A stretch of DNA of 64,000 bases from Candidatus Helarchaeota archaeon (GTDB lineage: Archaea > Asgardarchaeota > Lokiarchaeia > Helarchaeales > HEL-GB-A), in NCBI GenBank assembly GCA_013375455.1, contig JABXJT010000022.1, forward strand, positions 1 through 64,000, read 5' to 3'. Each line of letters begins with the position of its first letter. Positions within the stretch are counted from its first letter, which is position 1. A program made the position numbers and the translations under genes. A model generated the notes under the pieces. The model had not been told where the DNA came from, did no database searches, and saw only the letters and a program-made list of their open reading frames with translations. Shown here one piece after another: positions 1 through 8,600 of the stretch.

Positions 1-47
1 TCCGTCAGCTCATTAAGGACACCCACGAATTCCTCGCAAAGCCCTAA
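1..47 (+). CDS. possible C-terminal tail of a gene entering from the left
   Basis: Frame 3 is open from the window edge and ends with TAA at 45-47, giving 14 codons ending in THEFLAKP. The tail is too short to identify. It is immediately followed, five bases later, by the stop of the oppositely oriented gene at 52-912, which would fit a convergent gene end. It could equally be chance. Confidence 0.25.
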   Translation, partial: RQLIKDTHEFLAKP

Positions 48-51
48 AAGA

Positions 52-912
52 CTACTTTTGCGGATCATGTTTTTTTTGTGTTTTTTTTTTTCCAATAATT
101 TTCTTCTTCCTCATCTGACGTAGTTTTAAACCTGTAATAATTGATATTAATATTACAACTATTATTGAGGCTACGATCAAATAAGTAATCAAAGGACCAA
201 AATCATAATCTATTATTGGTCTTGCTAATTTCAAGTCCCCATAACGAGCTTGATCTGACCACACCACTTTCCGTCGTCCACTATCAGGATAATCATCATA
301 ATGCGTGCCATTCCAATATTCTAAATTAATTCCGATTACCAATCCAAATTCTGGAGTGATATTTAAATTTTCACTAGCAGTGGAAAAAGGTATTGCCATT
401 TCAAATTGCTGATAACCAGTTTCTATAGAGAAATTGTGGCATGCATGAAAATTAGCTTCATTCACATCCAATTCCTGATCGCCCGACTCATTTACATGTT
501 TATTTAGTTTTGAATTATTTGAAAATAACCCTCTTATATCTTCAAAACCATCTAAAGCTCCATTATGTGCTTCATCAAAGAAGATGAATAATGCCCGATC
601 ACTAGATTCATTCCCATCAAGAATTTTTGCAAATAAATACAAAAAATTGGAATCCCAAGCAAAATAAATGCGTCCCACGTAAACTTCATCTAAAAAATCA
701 AAAAATAAAAGTTCATTTTCTATAGAATTCCATTCATTACCCGTCATTCTTCCGTCAATGGTTATATTGTGTGAAACCAATCTTGCAGAACAAACAAATG
801 TATTTGGATAATGAGCAGATGTTTTAAAGTTAATTAATGTTAATGAATTAAGTATTAAAAAACCATAAAGTATGATTATCAGAAAGAAATTTTGTTTTCT
901 TTTTATTTTCAT
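52..912 (-). CDS. membrane-anchored surface protein with DOMON/CBM9-like domain
   Basis: 286 aa. A hydrophobic segment at about residues 9-32 looks like a signal peptide or anchor. An extracellular domain follows at about 40-235. Its opening (ITIDGRMTGNEW) and aromatic beta-strand pattern (YVGRIYFAWDSNFLYLFAKI) resemble CBM9-like/DOMON carbohydrate- or haem-binding folds. It has several N-x-S/T sequons. A second TM segment at about 240-265 and a very basic Lys-rich tail suggest an outside-facing domain with a short cytoplasmic end. It is monocistronic, with about 160 bp to the next upstream gene. The family assignment rests on pattern recognition only, and the ligand is unknown. Confidence 0.6.
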   Translation of the reverse strand: MKIKRKQNFFLIIILYGFLILNSLTLINFKTSAHYPNTFVCSARLVSHNITIDGRMTGNEWNSIENELLFFDFLDEVYVGRIYFAWDSNFLYLFAKILDGNESSDRALFIFFDEAHNGALDGFEDIRGLFSNNSKLNKHVNESGDQELDVNEANFHACHNFSIETGYQQFEMAIPFSTASENLNITPEFGLVIGINLEYWNGTHYDDYPDSGRRKVVWSDQARYGDLKLARPIIDYDFGPLITYLIVASIIVVILISIITGLKLRQMRKKKIIGKKKTQKKHDPQK

Positions 913-1075
913 TTAAAATACCTCAATTTATTATATTTGATTTGAACCAATTTTAAAATTACTGCTACTTTACACTTACTCAATTTAATCAAAATTCATT
1001 CAATAACAAGTTTTACCAATTTAATTTGTAAAAAAAAAGAAGAGTTTTTTGATTGAAAATGAAAAAAAGAAGAGT

Positions 1076-1360
1076 TTAAGGTCTTCCTTCTTTCATGATT
1101 GTTTTGATTATAATTTTTCCGGCAGCAATAACTATTAAAAACCCTCCAACAGTTTGAGCTATTAGTGCTGCTATCAACAAGTTTTGTAACCCAGGCATTG
1201 TTGGGTATATTGGAGCCATAAAGTTAATCATATAGGCAGTGAAATCAATAGTGAGCCATAGGGCGATTGCTATGATGAAATATAATCCCGCAGAGGCCAT
1301 GCTCATTACCAGATGTGTTATTCGCATTCCTTTTTTATCTTCTAGTTCTTCCCACGCCAT
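1076..1360 (-). CDS. small two-TM membrane protein
   Basis: 94 aa. A short charged N-terminus (MAWEELEDKKGMRITH) precedes two hydrophobic helices at about residues 18-45 and 58-85, and the C-terminus is basic. An AGGAGG-like ribosome-binding site (TTTTAGGAGG on the coding strand, just before 1360) supports the start. No family recognised. It stands alone between the surface protein at 52-912 and the GTPase fragment at 1457. Probably a real membrane protein of unknown function. Confidence 0.6.
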   Translation of the reverse strand: MAWEELEDKKGMRITHLVMSMASAGLYFIIAIALWLTIDFTAYMINFMAPIYPTMPGLQNLLIAALIAQTVGGFLIVIAAGKIIIKTIMKEGRP

Positions 1361-1456
1361 AAATTTTACCTCCTAAAATTTGTGGAAATCCTCACCTGAT
1401 TAAAAATTAATTAGGTGATGATTAATCATTTTATCAAAACTCTTATATATCTGATC

Positions 1457-1634
1457 TATAACTGATCTAAATTCTTTTATCAGTGTAATGAAGTGGAAAA
1501 CCGAGTTAAACGAAATTGCTGGAAATATTCCATTTATGATTATTAGAAATAAGTTAGATTTACAACCTAGACGTCAGGTCCCTACAGGTGATGCATTAAA
1601 AATGAGTTCAGCACTTGGCTCTTTAAGTTTTTTC
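1457..1634 (+). pseudogene. internal fragment of a Rab-like GTPase gene (copy of 16627-16804)
   Basis: This stretch aligns without gaps to 16627-16804 inside the intact GTPase gene at 16364-16888. By hand count there are about 8 differences in 178 bases. The copy covers the region encoding the NKLD guanine-specificity motif but lacks the P-loop, the switch regions and the SAK motif. The match stops abruptly on both sides, and an open frame runs on to 1733 through unrelated sequence. One difference changes the residue before NKLD from Gly to Arg. It cannot encode a working GTPase. The flank 1635-1776 holds a second reading frame on the minus strand (FINDNGRRATMGECEF) without a start codon, probably another gene scrap. 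Confidence 0.85.
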
Positions 1635-1776
1635 TCCTCTTCGAGCGGTTGGAATTCACATTCCCCCATCGTTGCACGCCTACCATTGTCGTTGATGAAC
1701 TTGGCATTTCATATATTATATATGTTAAACTAAAAATTTGCTATTATCTAGTAACTGTTCTCTTTATTATTATTTT

Positions 1777-2343
1777 TTAGTGAGCTCTATCATACCTGCT
1801 TATCGACGCATATTCCCGAGAACAGGGGTGCTCTTTTCTTAATGGAATTACAGACTGGAGGACGTTAAGCAATGCATCAGGAGCGTCGATGCTATCAAAT
1901 GTAACTGAAGTAGTCCGCATGTAGAAGGCCGCGAAATCCTCTGAGTCATCGCATTTGGTTTTGAAGAAATTAAAACTACCCCCGATGATGAGCACGTGTT
2001 GTACATGCCCTAGCTCCCAAGATGTAGTTTTTAGCTTCCCCCACCCGAAAAAAAAGCGACCTTTTTTTATTACATACTTAGAGGTTACGAAGTATTGAGG
2101 ATATCGATCAAGTCTGTAACGCAGTACTTGAACGATCGCATCAATGACGAGGAATATCGAAAACATTAAGATGGAAACAGGAAGGATTAAATGTCCTGCA
2201 TAGATTCCGATAATAATAATAAGAGGGAAGTAAGGGATGAGGGTAAAGAGGAGGATTATAAGAAAAAACCCCCAAATTAGTAATTCTTTCTTCCATTTTA
2301 AAGATGTAGTTCCCTCCCACAAAAGAGGGTCATCTTCTTTCAA
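1777..2343 (-). CDS. membrane protein with PH-like (bPH2/DUF304-like) domain
   Basis: 188 aa. The N-terminal EDDPLLWEGTTS motif is typical of the start of bPH2/DUF304 proteins. Two to three TM helices follow at about residues 20-75. A beta-rich PH-like domain comes next (about 80-170): a YFVTSKYVIKKGRFF strand, then a tract ending in IDAPDALLNVLQSVI, the usual C-terminal helix of the fold. It lies divergently beside the much larger 2507-4342 protein, which repeats the same TM-hairpin plus PH architecture. Bacterial members of this fold are membrane proteins of poorly known function; its role here is unknown. Confidence 0.65.
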   Translation of the reverse strand: MKEDDPLLWEGTTSLKWKKELLIWGFFLIILLFTLIPYFPLIIIIGIYAGHLILPVSILMFSIFLVIDAIVQVLRYRLDRYPQYFVTSKYVIKKGRFFFGWGKLKTTSWELGHVQHVLIIGGSFNFFKTKCDDSEDFAAFYMRTTSVTFDSIDAPDALLNVLQSVIPLRKEHPCSREYASISRYDRAH

Positions 2344-2506
2344 ATTAAACCCTTACACTTCCGCAGGTAAATGTTACTATTAGAAATCCCACCGTTTCTT
2401 TTAAGTGGTTATAAAACACGCATAAATTAATTTAAACTGATGAATTATTATAAAATAGTTTAAAAGTGAATACTTTTTAAAGAACATCAGAATAAGTAGT
2501 GAGGGA

Positions 2507-4342
2507 ATGGAAATGGAGTGGGTGAATGACGGTGCAAAAGAGGATAAATCACTTCCACGGAAATTAGTGTTATATTTTTCACCTGATGAAGCTCCGCTGT
2601 TTAGGATAAAGAGCGTGGCAGATAAGAGCCTGGATCTTCTCTTTGGGATACCGGTATTGGCAGCATTTACATTAATGTTCCTTATTATGGGAGTTGTGTT
2701 TGGGGTTCCATCTTTACTATATTGGATAATCCCGGTTCTGATTTTAGGGTCCCTCTGCATTTGGAAAAATCCATTATTCAAGAGCCAGCAGCTACTCGTG
2801 CTCACCAATAATCGGGTGTATCTTTATCTAAAGAGACATAGTTATGAGAACATCGATTCAGCAAAGTTTTCGGACTTGAAGGCGGTGATATATCGAAAGA
2901 GAAGAGTCTTGGAGCGGGGAGAAGATGTCGGAACTATTGATTTTATCTCGCAGGAACACAAAACGGCAAAATTTTCCATCAATAATGTTCCAGAACTAAA
3001 AAAATGCCAACGAATCATTGAATCAATCCTGTACCAATATGGGGGATTCAAGGATCGGTGGGACAAGATAAAGTTGAACATGAATTTCGAGTTTCCCTAC
3101 ACTTGCGAGGTTTCGGAGAAAGGGTTAGATAGAATTTCACGGCGGGATGGGCGTTTGAATATTTATATTGGGATTATTTGGGGAATGACCCTCCTTGTTG
3201 CTCTGGTTTTCTATCTTTATTTTACCATTCTTGGGGTAATTGGACAAATAATCATTTCTGGATTGATCATTTTCATGGGGGGGATCATCTCCATTCCGTT
3301 CCTATCTGAGAAATACGTATTGAGGAAGAGGAGTTCTGCGCCCACTGATACGCTGACCTTGGATTCCCAGAGGATTTCATGTTTGACAAGGAAGGGACCA
3401 ATGACAATCCGAAATACTCCCCAAATGTGCTTAAATGTTAATAAAATCACCAAAATGATGGGGGGATTTACTACTGGAAGGGAAGAACCTAAATTCATGC
3501 AAATCAAGTGGTTTGAAGATGACCTTGCGTTCGAAATCAAACCCTCTCCTGAGTCCGATGTTGGGATTCAATTTGGTCCCGTCGATGCTTTTCCCGACAT
3601 CTACGAACTCCTGTTCTGTTACATCATCAATTGGAAGGGTGAACAGAACCATCTACTATCAAAAGAACAGATCTTCCGGTTGGAGAAGCAAGAAATAGAT
3701 AAAATCGCGGTAGAAATTAAAAAGGATTTTGCGACGAAAACGTCTGCAATCATACCTTCCGCGGATTTGACGGAAGCACCCGTTGAAAAACATGAATATT
3801 TGTATTCATATCTCCATGAAGTTCTAGAATCGGATGAGGAAATTCTCGTTGCCTATACTCCCAAGATGAATCTGACAAGAAGAATGATATACATCGAAAT
3901 AGCGGTTATTGGTTTGGTAATCGGATTACTACTTTCCATGTTTAAACCTTTTGAATTCATTCCTGGTTTTGGCATTGATATGATGGTAATAATGATGTCC
4001 GTATTCTGCCTCGTTTTTAATTTCTTGGAGTTCCTTGGAGAAAATAACCTCAAGAATTCGCTCTTCACCTTCACCAATCAACAATTGATCATCAAATATG
4101 CCAACTCTTACACGTTTGTGGATTATGATAATATCGCAGCAATTCTGCGCAAGGATAAAAAGAAAATCTATAACATCGAATTAAGTTTAAGGACTCCCAT
4201 TAAGACCATTCCATTTACTGTTCGATGTTTGATGGCGCTGAAATATAACATCATGCATAAACCGACAATCCTCCTCCCTGAAGTGCCGCGCGACAATAAT
4301 TTGATTGATCAAATCAACTTCATAAGGGAGAACCTGTTATAA
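2507..4342 (+). CDS. large membrane protein with repeated TM-hairpin/PH-like modules (paralog 1)
   Basis: 611 aa. Architecture seen by eye: an N-terminal LPRKLVLYFSPDEAPLF motif; TM hairpin about 45-90; PH-like beta domain about 95-175 (TNNRVYLYLKRHSYENI) ending in a helix; TM hairpin about 218-268; a second beta-rich domain about 275-375 (LTLDSQRISCLT, FGPVDAFPDIYELLFCYII) followed by LLSKEQI; TM hairpin about 455-510; and a PH-like domain about 515-600 (FTFTNQQLIIKYANSY). The genes at 10919 and 12844 share the same order and signature motifs. Probably membrane-embedded with cytoplasmic PH-like faces. Function unknown; lipid or protein docking is an inference from the fold. Confidence 0.7.
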   Translation: MEMEWVNDGAKEDKSLPRKLVLYFSPDEAPLFRIKSVADKSLDLLFGIPVLAAFTLMFLIMGVVFGVPSLLYWIIPVLILGSLCIWKNPLFKSQQLLVLTNNRVYLYLKRHSYENIDSAKFSDLKAVIYRKRRVLERGEDVGTIDFISQEHKTAKFSINNVPELKKCQRIIESILYQYGGFKDRWDKIKLNMNFEFPYTCEVSEKGLDRISRRDGRLNIYIGIIWGMTLLVALVFYLYFTILGVIGQIIISGLIIFMGGIISIPFLSEKYVLRKRSSAPTDTLTLDSQRISCLTRKGPMTIRNTPQMCLNVNKITKMMGGFTTGREEPKFMQIKWFEDDLAFEIKPSPESDVGIQFGPVDAFPDIYELLFCYIINWKGEQNHLLSKEQIFRLEKQEIDKIAVEIKKDFATKTSAIIPSADLTEAPVEKHEYLYSYLHEVLESDEEILVAYTPKMNLTRRMIYIEIAVIGLVIGLLLSMFKPFEFIPGFGIDMMVIMMSVFCLVFNFLEFLGENNLKNSLFTFTNQQLIIKYANSYTFVDYDNIAAILRKDKKKIYNIELSLRTPIKTIPFTVRCLMALKYNIMHKPTILLPEVPRDNNLIDQINFIRENLL

Positions 4343-4547
4343 CTAATAATTGGGGGATAATGAGAAAAGAATAAGAGTTCGAAGACAAAATTGTTGTTTG
4401 AGAGTAATGAGAGGACATTTTTATCTAAATGGGGTTGAAACGTATTCCTGAAATATATAAAGCTAGCATATCAGAATTTTTCAATTTAAAATTAATGTTA
4501 AAGGATTTAATTTTGAGTTTGTATGGATTTCCTTTTGCAATTATCTA

Positions 4548-4886
4548 TTACCAGTATAAAATAAGATATGTAACTGATTCTTTTATTAGAAATTTTCTAT
4601 ATATAATGCTCGGAATTAATAAAGCCATATTAGCTAACATTATTCGTCCTATTTCGTGAATTAGATAATAGTTATTACTGCGAGTTCCTACTACTAGCTC
4701 ATATCGTTTTAATTTTTCATTCCAATCTAATATATAATGATCTTCAACGCCTTCTAAGACAATTGTATCCGGTACCGAAAGGGTGTTCTTAATTTCTTCT
4801 ACTTCCCTTTCGACTTTCTTTTTTAATGATTCTATTTTATAACCGCTCCATTTTAGGGGATGACATACCCTGGATGTTTTTCTATT
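4548..4886 (-). pseudogene. decayed open frame directly after the winged-helix regulator
   Basis: This frame is open for 112 codons and ends with TAA at 4548-4550. It begins right after the stop codon of the regulator gene (4887-5561) and is in the same frame. It encodes a protein-like sequence (SLKKKVEREVEEIKNTL, then VILDWNEKLKRYELVV-like strands) but has no usable start codon before its last quarter. It is probably the C-terminal part of a lost gene; read-through of the regulator stop is a less likely alternative. Product not recognised. The remaining bases 4343-4547 show no convincing gene; a 76-codon plus-strand frame there overlaps this one and looks non-coding. Confidence 0.4.
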
Positions 4887-5561
4887 TTATCGTTGGCTAT
4901 TTATTAATAACTTTTGTACGCTCCCTTCATAACAAATTTTAAAAATTTGAGAGGTTCCTTCCTTGGACGTGGAGATTAACCTTGCATTTTTTAATTCATT
5001 AATGTGATAATGAAGTGTGCTTGGTGCTATATCCAATTTCTTTGAGAGATTAGAGAAGGTGATTTGTGAATTCTGAGAAATTTCCTTAAGGACGCTTTTA
5101 TTTAAGTCGTTTCTTAAGAGATGAAAAATTTCCAGATCGTCATTTGAAATATCTACATTTGCAAAACAATACCTATTTTTAACTCGAATGGCCTTAATCA
5201 TATTGAATTCCTGCAAAATAGTGAGGTGCCAACTACAGGTTTGGAGAGGGATATCGGTTTGTTGGACTAATTCGCTAAGATGGATGCCTGGATTTTCATT
5301 AATGATGTGATATATTAATTTTCTATTATGATTCTCTAAAATTTCAGTTTTTACTAGTTGTCTATATTCAACCAAAATATTTTTTTCATATAATTTCTGT
5401 AGATTGAAGAAAATTTCATCTTCGGAGTAACTTAATCGTGATTTACAAGCCTTGAGTATACGGTTAAATGTAAATTGCTTCCTATCTTCCTTAAGCTTCA
5501 AAATAATTTCTATAATATTCTTTTCAACCTGTGATATATCCCCTAACAATTGATAATCCAA
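4887..5561 (-). CDS. double winged-helix transcriptional regulator
   Basis: 224 aa with two winged-helix DNA-binding domains. The first is at about 78-140 (NPGIHLSELVQQTDIPLQTCSWHLTIL) and the second at about 155-215 (ITFSNLSKKLDIAPSTLHYHINELKNARLI). Both resemble ArsR/MarR-type archaeal helices. The N-terminal 70 residues are helical and unassigned. It starts 66 bp downstream of the giant receptor-like gene on the same strand, so co-transcription is plausible. Likely a DNA-binding repressor or activator; target unknown. Confidence 0.75.
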   Translation of the reverse strand: MDYQLLGDISQVEKNIIEIILKLKEDRKQFTFNRILKACKSRLSYSEDEIFFNLQKLYEKNILVEYRQLVKTEILENHNRKLIYHIINENPGIHLSELVQQTDIPLQTCSWHLTILQEFNMIKAIRVKNRYCFANVDISNDDLEIFHLLRNDLNKSVLKEISQNSQITFSNLSKKLDIAPSTLHYHINELKNARLISTSKEGTSQIFKICYEGSVQKLLINSQR

Positions 5562-5626
5562 GTGTTATCCTCCATAGAAGAAAATAAAGTGATCTCTTTT
5601 AAACTATTGGACACTTTGCAAATTGT

Positions 5627-8600
5627 TCAAGTTGATTTATAGTCTAATAATTTTTTATATTCTTCAAGAATTAATTGAGCCTTTTCTGAGGGGAAGGCTG
5701 CAATTTCCTTGAGAATGAGAATTTTTTGTTCATCGGAGATATCTAATTGATTTATCTCGTTATAAATCGCTGGGGGAATGATAGTTACAATTTTGCTTAA
5801 TAAGTCGAGTTGTATTTTTAGTTTTCGCCGGTCTGACAAGAGTTCAGACTTTGTTAATTCAAAAGTTTCCAAGTTAATGTCCCCATTGTTGAAAAGAAAT
5901 TCTATATCATCCAATGAGGTGTTAATCAGGTTAATTTGTTTGCTGATTGTTGTATCAAGGCCGTATAATGATTCCTTCTTTTCTTTAATTGAAGGAAGCC
6001 TATCTTTTTTCGAGATACGACAAAATACATCATCTCTTATGACTCCCGTTATCTGATTTTTCATGAGCAGATCAGTAAGTATTTTTAACACCTCTTGGGT
6101 TCCTAACTCTGTCATTACTGCCAAGACTGAAATGGGAATTTTGGTACTTTTCGCAGATTTGAGATAAGTTAAGACCACTTTCTTCTTGTTTCTCACTTTT
6201 CGTATTTCATATGTAACTCCAGTTGTAGTTATTGCTCCCACTGCGATAAGTATGGAAATCAAAATACATTTATTTAAAGATAATTTGATCTGTATGGAAA
6301 TATCCAGAGATTGAATGAAAGAGCCATTACAATAAAATTGTATCTGAAGATGTTTATTACCATGATCAAAGAAATTATCCGGGTAATAGCGTAATTCAAT
6401 ACGTACAGTATTAGAATCATTGTTTAAAATAAAGGATTGTCGGTATTCTTGAAAATTTTTACTGGAAATGATAAAGGTAATATTAAAAGGAAGTTCAATA
6501 ATACGTGTTATGTTGAGTTCGATAATTAAGAGCTCATCTTGGCGTATAGTATCTGAGCCAAGTTTTGTCTTCACTGTTATAAGTTCTATATTCTCAGGTC
6601 TCACGTCTCGAAATTTTGCGAGATGAGAATCAAAATTAAACATGTTATAACTGATTCCAGTGAGAAAAATCCCATCGTTTTCATCTATTGCAATATCGTT
6701 ACCATCAATAGTTATCCAATTTCCACTCCAATTTTGATCCCAAAGTTGATTTCCATCCGAATCACACTTTATTAGTAATGTAGTTCTACTAAATGGAAAA
6801 GGCGTCTCGATTCCGATAATAAAGCTATTATTTTTTTTATCTACTGCGATACCACTAAATTGAAAAGTGGTAATTGTATGGTTCCAAATTTTATTCCAGA
6901 GCTGGTTCCCGAAAGAATCATATTTAAGCAAAAATGCACAGCCTGTATCAGTATTTCCTACAAGGTAAACATGACTGCCATCCGTTGCTATGTTATCAGC
7001 CCTACTTTTTACAGAACTATTCCATGTACGGTTCCAAAGTTGGTTCCCTAAAGTATCGTATTTCACAAGTAAAACACTCTCTTCAGTGAATCCGCCGAGG
7101 TAAATATTATTTTCATAGTCTATAGTTACATCTTTACCACAACTATTTCCGGAACTATTCCACGTGTGATTCCAGAGTTGGTTTCCCAAAGCATCATATT
7201 TTACAAGTAATGCCTTTCCATCAGTGCTTCCAACGAGATAAGAATGGTTTTCTTGATCCACCATAACACCGTAAAAAAAGTCGTCATTCACGCCACCCCA
7301 GGTGCGATTCCAAATTTGAGTCCCCGCAACATTATATTTTACAATAAAGGAGTCAAAATTACCACTCCCGAAACTCCTTGTGTTTCCTGTGAGATAAATG
7401 TTCTGATTGGAATCTATTGTAACATCACTTCCCCGATCTTCTAGGGATCCGCCCCACGTGCAATTCCATAGTTGATTGCCCCATATATCATACTGTACGA
7501 GTAATGCATCATAATCTCCTGCACCCATGCTATTGGTATATCCAGCAAGATTAACATGATTATCATTATCTAAGCTTATACCTAAGAATCCATCATGAAC
7601 ATCCCCAGAATACCCCCAAGTAAGGTTCCATGATTGATTTCCTGCAGAGTCCACCTTTACAAGTAAAATATCACTTGAAGACATAGAGAAGATATTCTGA
7701 TCATCTCCAACAATGTAACTGTTATTGTTGGTATCTATTGCGATACCGCTGGTAAATCTACCATAGATTCCACTCCAATAAAAACTCCAAAGGGGATTGC
7801 CCGCAAGATCAAATGTTTGAAGGTATGATGGAGGGGGAACACCAACCCCAACCATGCAAGTTAGGTAAATTGTTACATTTACAACTTCAATTTCATGGAC
7901 AGACCAAAAAATTCCTGGTGTATGTATGGTTTTATTCCAAATTAACGTTCCGTCTGAGTCATATTTATAAATTGATCTATTGTCAAAATTAGCTCCAGCA
8001 AAGTAAACATTATTACTATTATCTATTGCTATACTCTTCCCAGAGCCGTAGCAAGTCCGATTCCACAGTAAATTTCCAGTAGGATCATATTTAGCGAGTA
8101 AATTGCTTTGTGTTTCATCGAAAGTGTTGTTTAAATAACCAGCAAGATAGATATTATCATCATAATCAACCGCCACGCTCTCACCTTTTCCTATAGTAGG
8201 CCCACCCCTAGTCCTATTCCAGAGGAAGTTTCCCACAGGACCGAATTTTAAGAGAATCGCATCCGGATTACCTTCTTGAAAAGGTCCGATAATTCCGGTA
8301 GTTGCAGCAATATAGATATTATTATTTCCATCTACTGCAATCCCGTAACCATAATCATCATAAGAAGTTCCCCAAGTTTTATTCAATAATAGATTTCCAC
8401 CGGAGTCATATTTTAGGAGGAGAACATCCAAATTATTACTAGCACTAGTGGTGGATCCTGTAATGCATATTGAATTGTCATTATCCACTATAATATCATA
8501 TGAGTAATCACTACTAGCTCCTCTCCACGTCCGATTCCATAGCTGATTACCTAAGCTGTCGTATTTTACGAGCAAAATATCGGAAGAGCCATCTCCAAAA

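Noticed and set aside
2401..2808. Minus-strand open frame of 135 codons
   Set aside because: It overlaps the start of the first TM-PH paralog on the opposite strand, has no ribosome-binding site and is shadow coding.
3217..3652. Minus-strand open frames within paralog 1
   Set aside because: They are antisense to well-conserved paralog coding sequence and have no similarity to each other at the equivalent place in paralogs 2 and 3.
4429..4659. Plus-strand open frame of 76 codons
   Set aside because: It lies opposite the decayed minus-strand frame 4548-4886, which has the more protein-like sequence. No ribosome-binding site.
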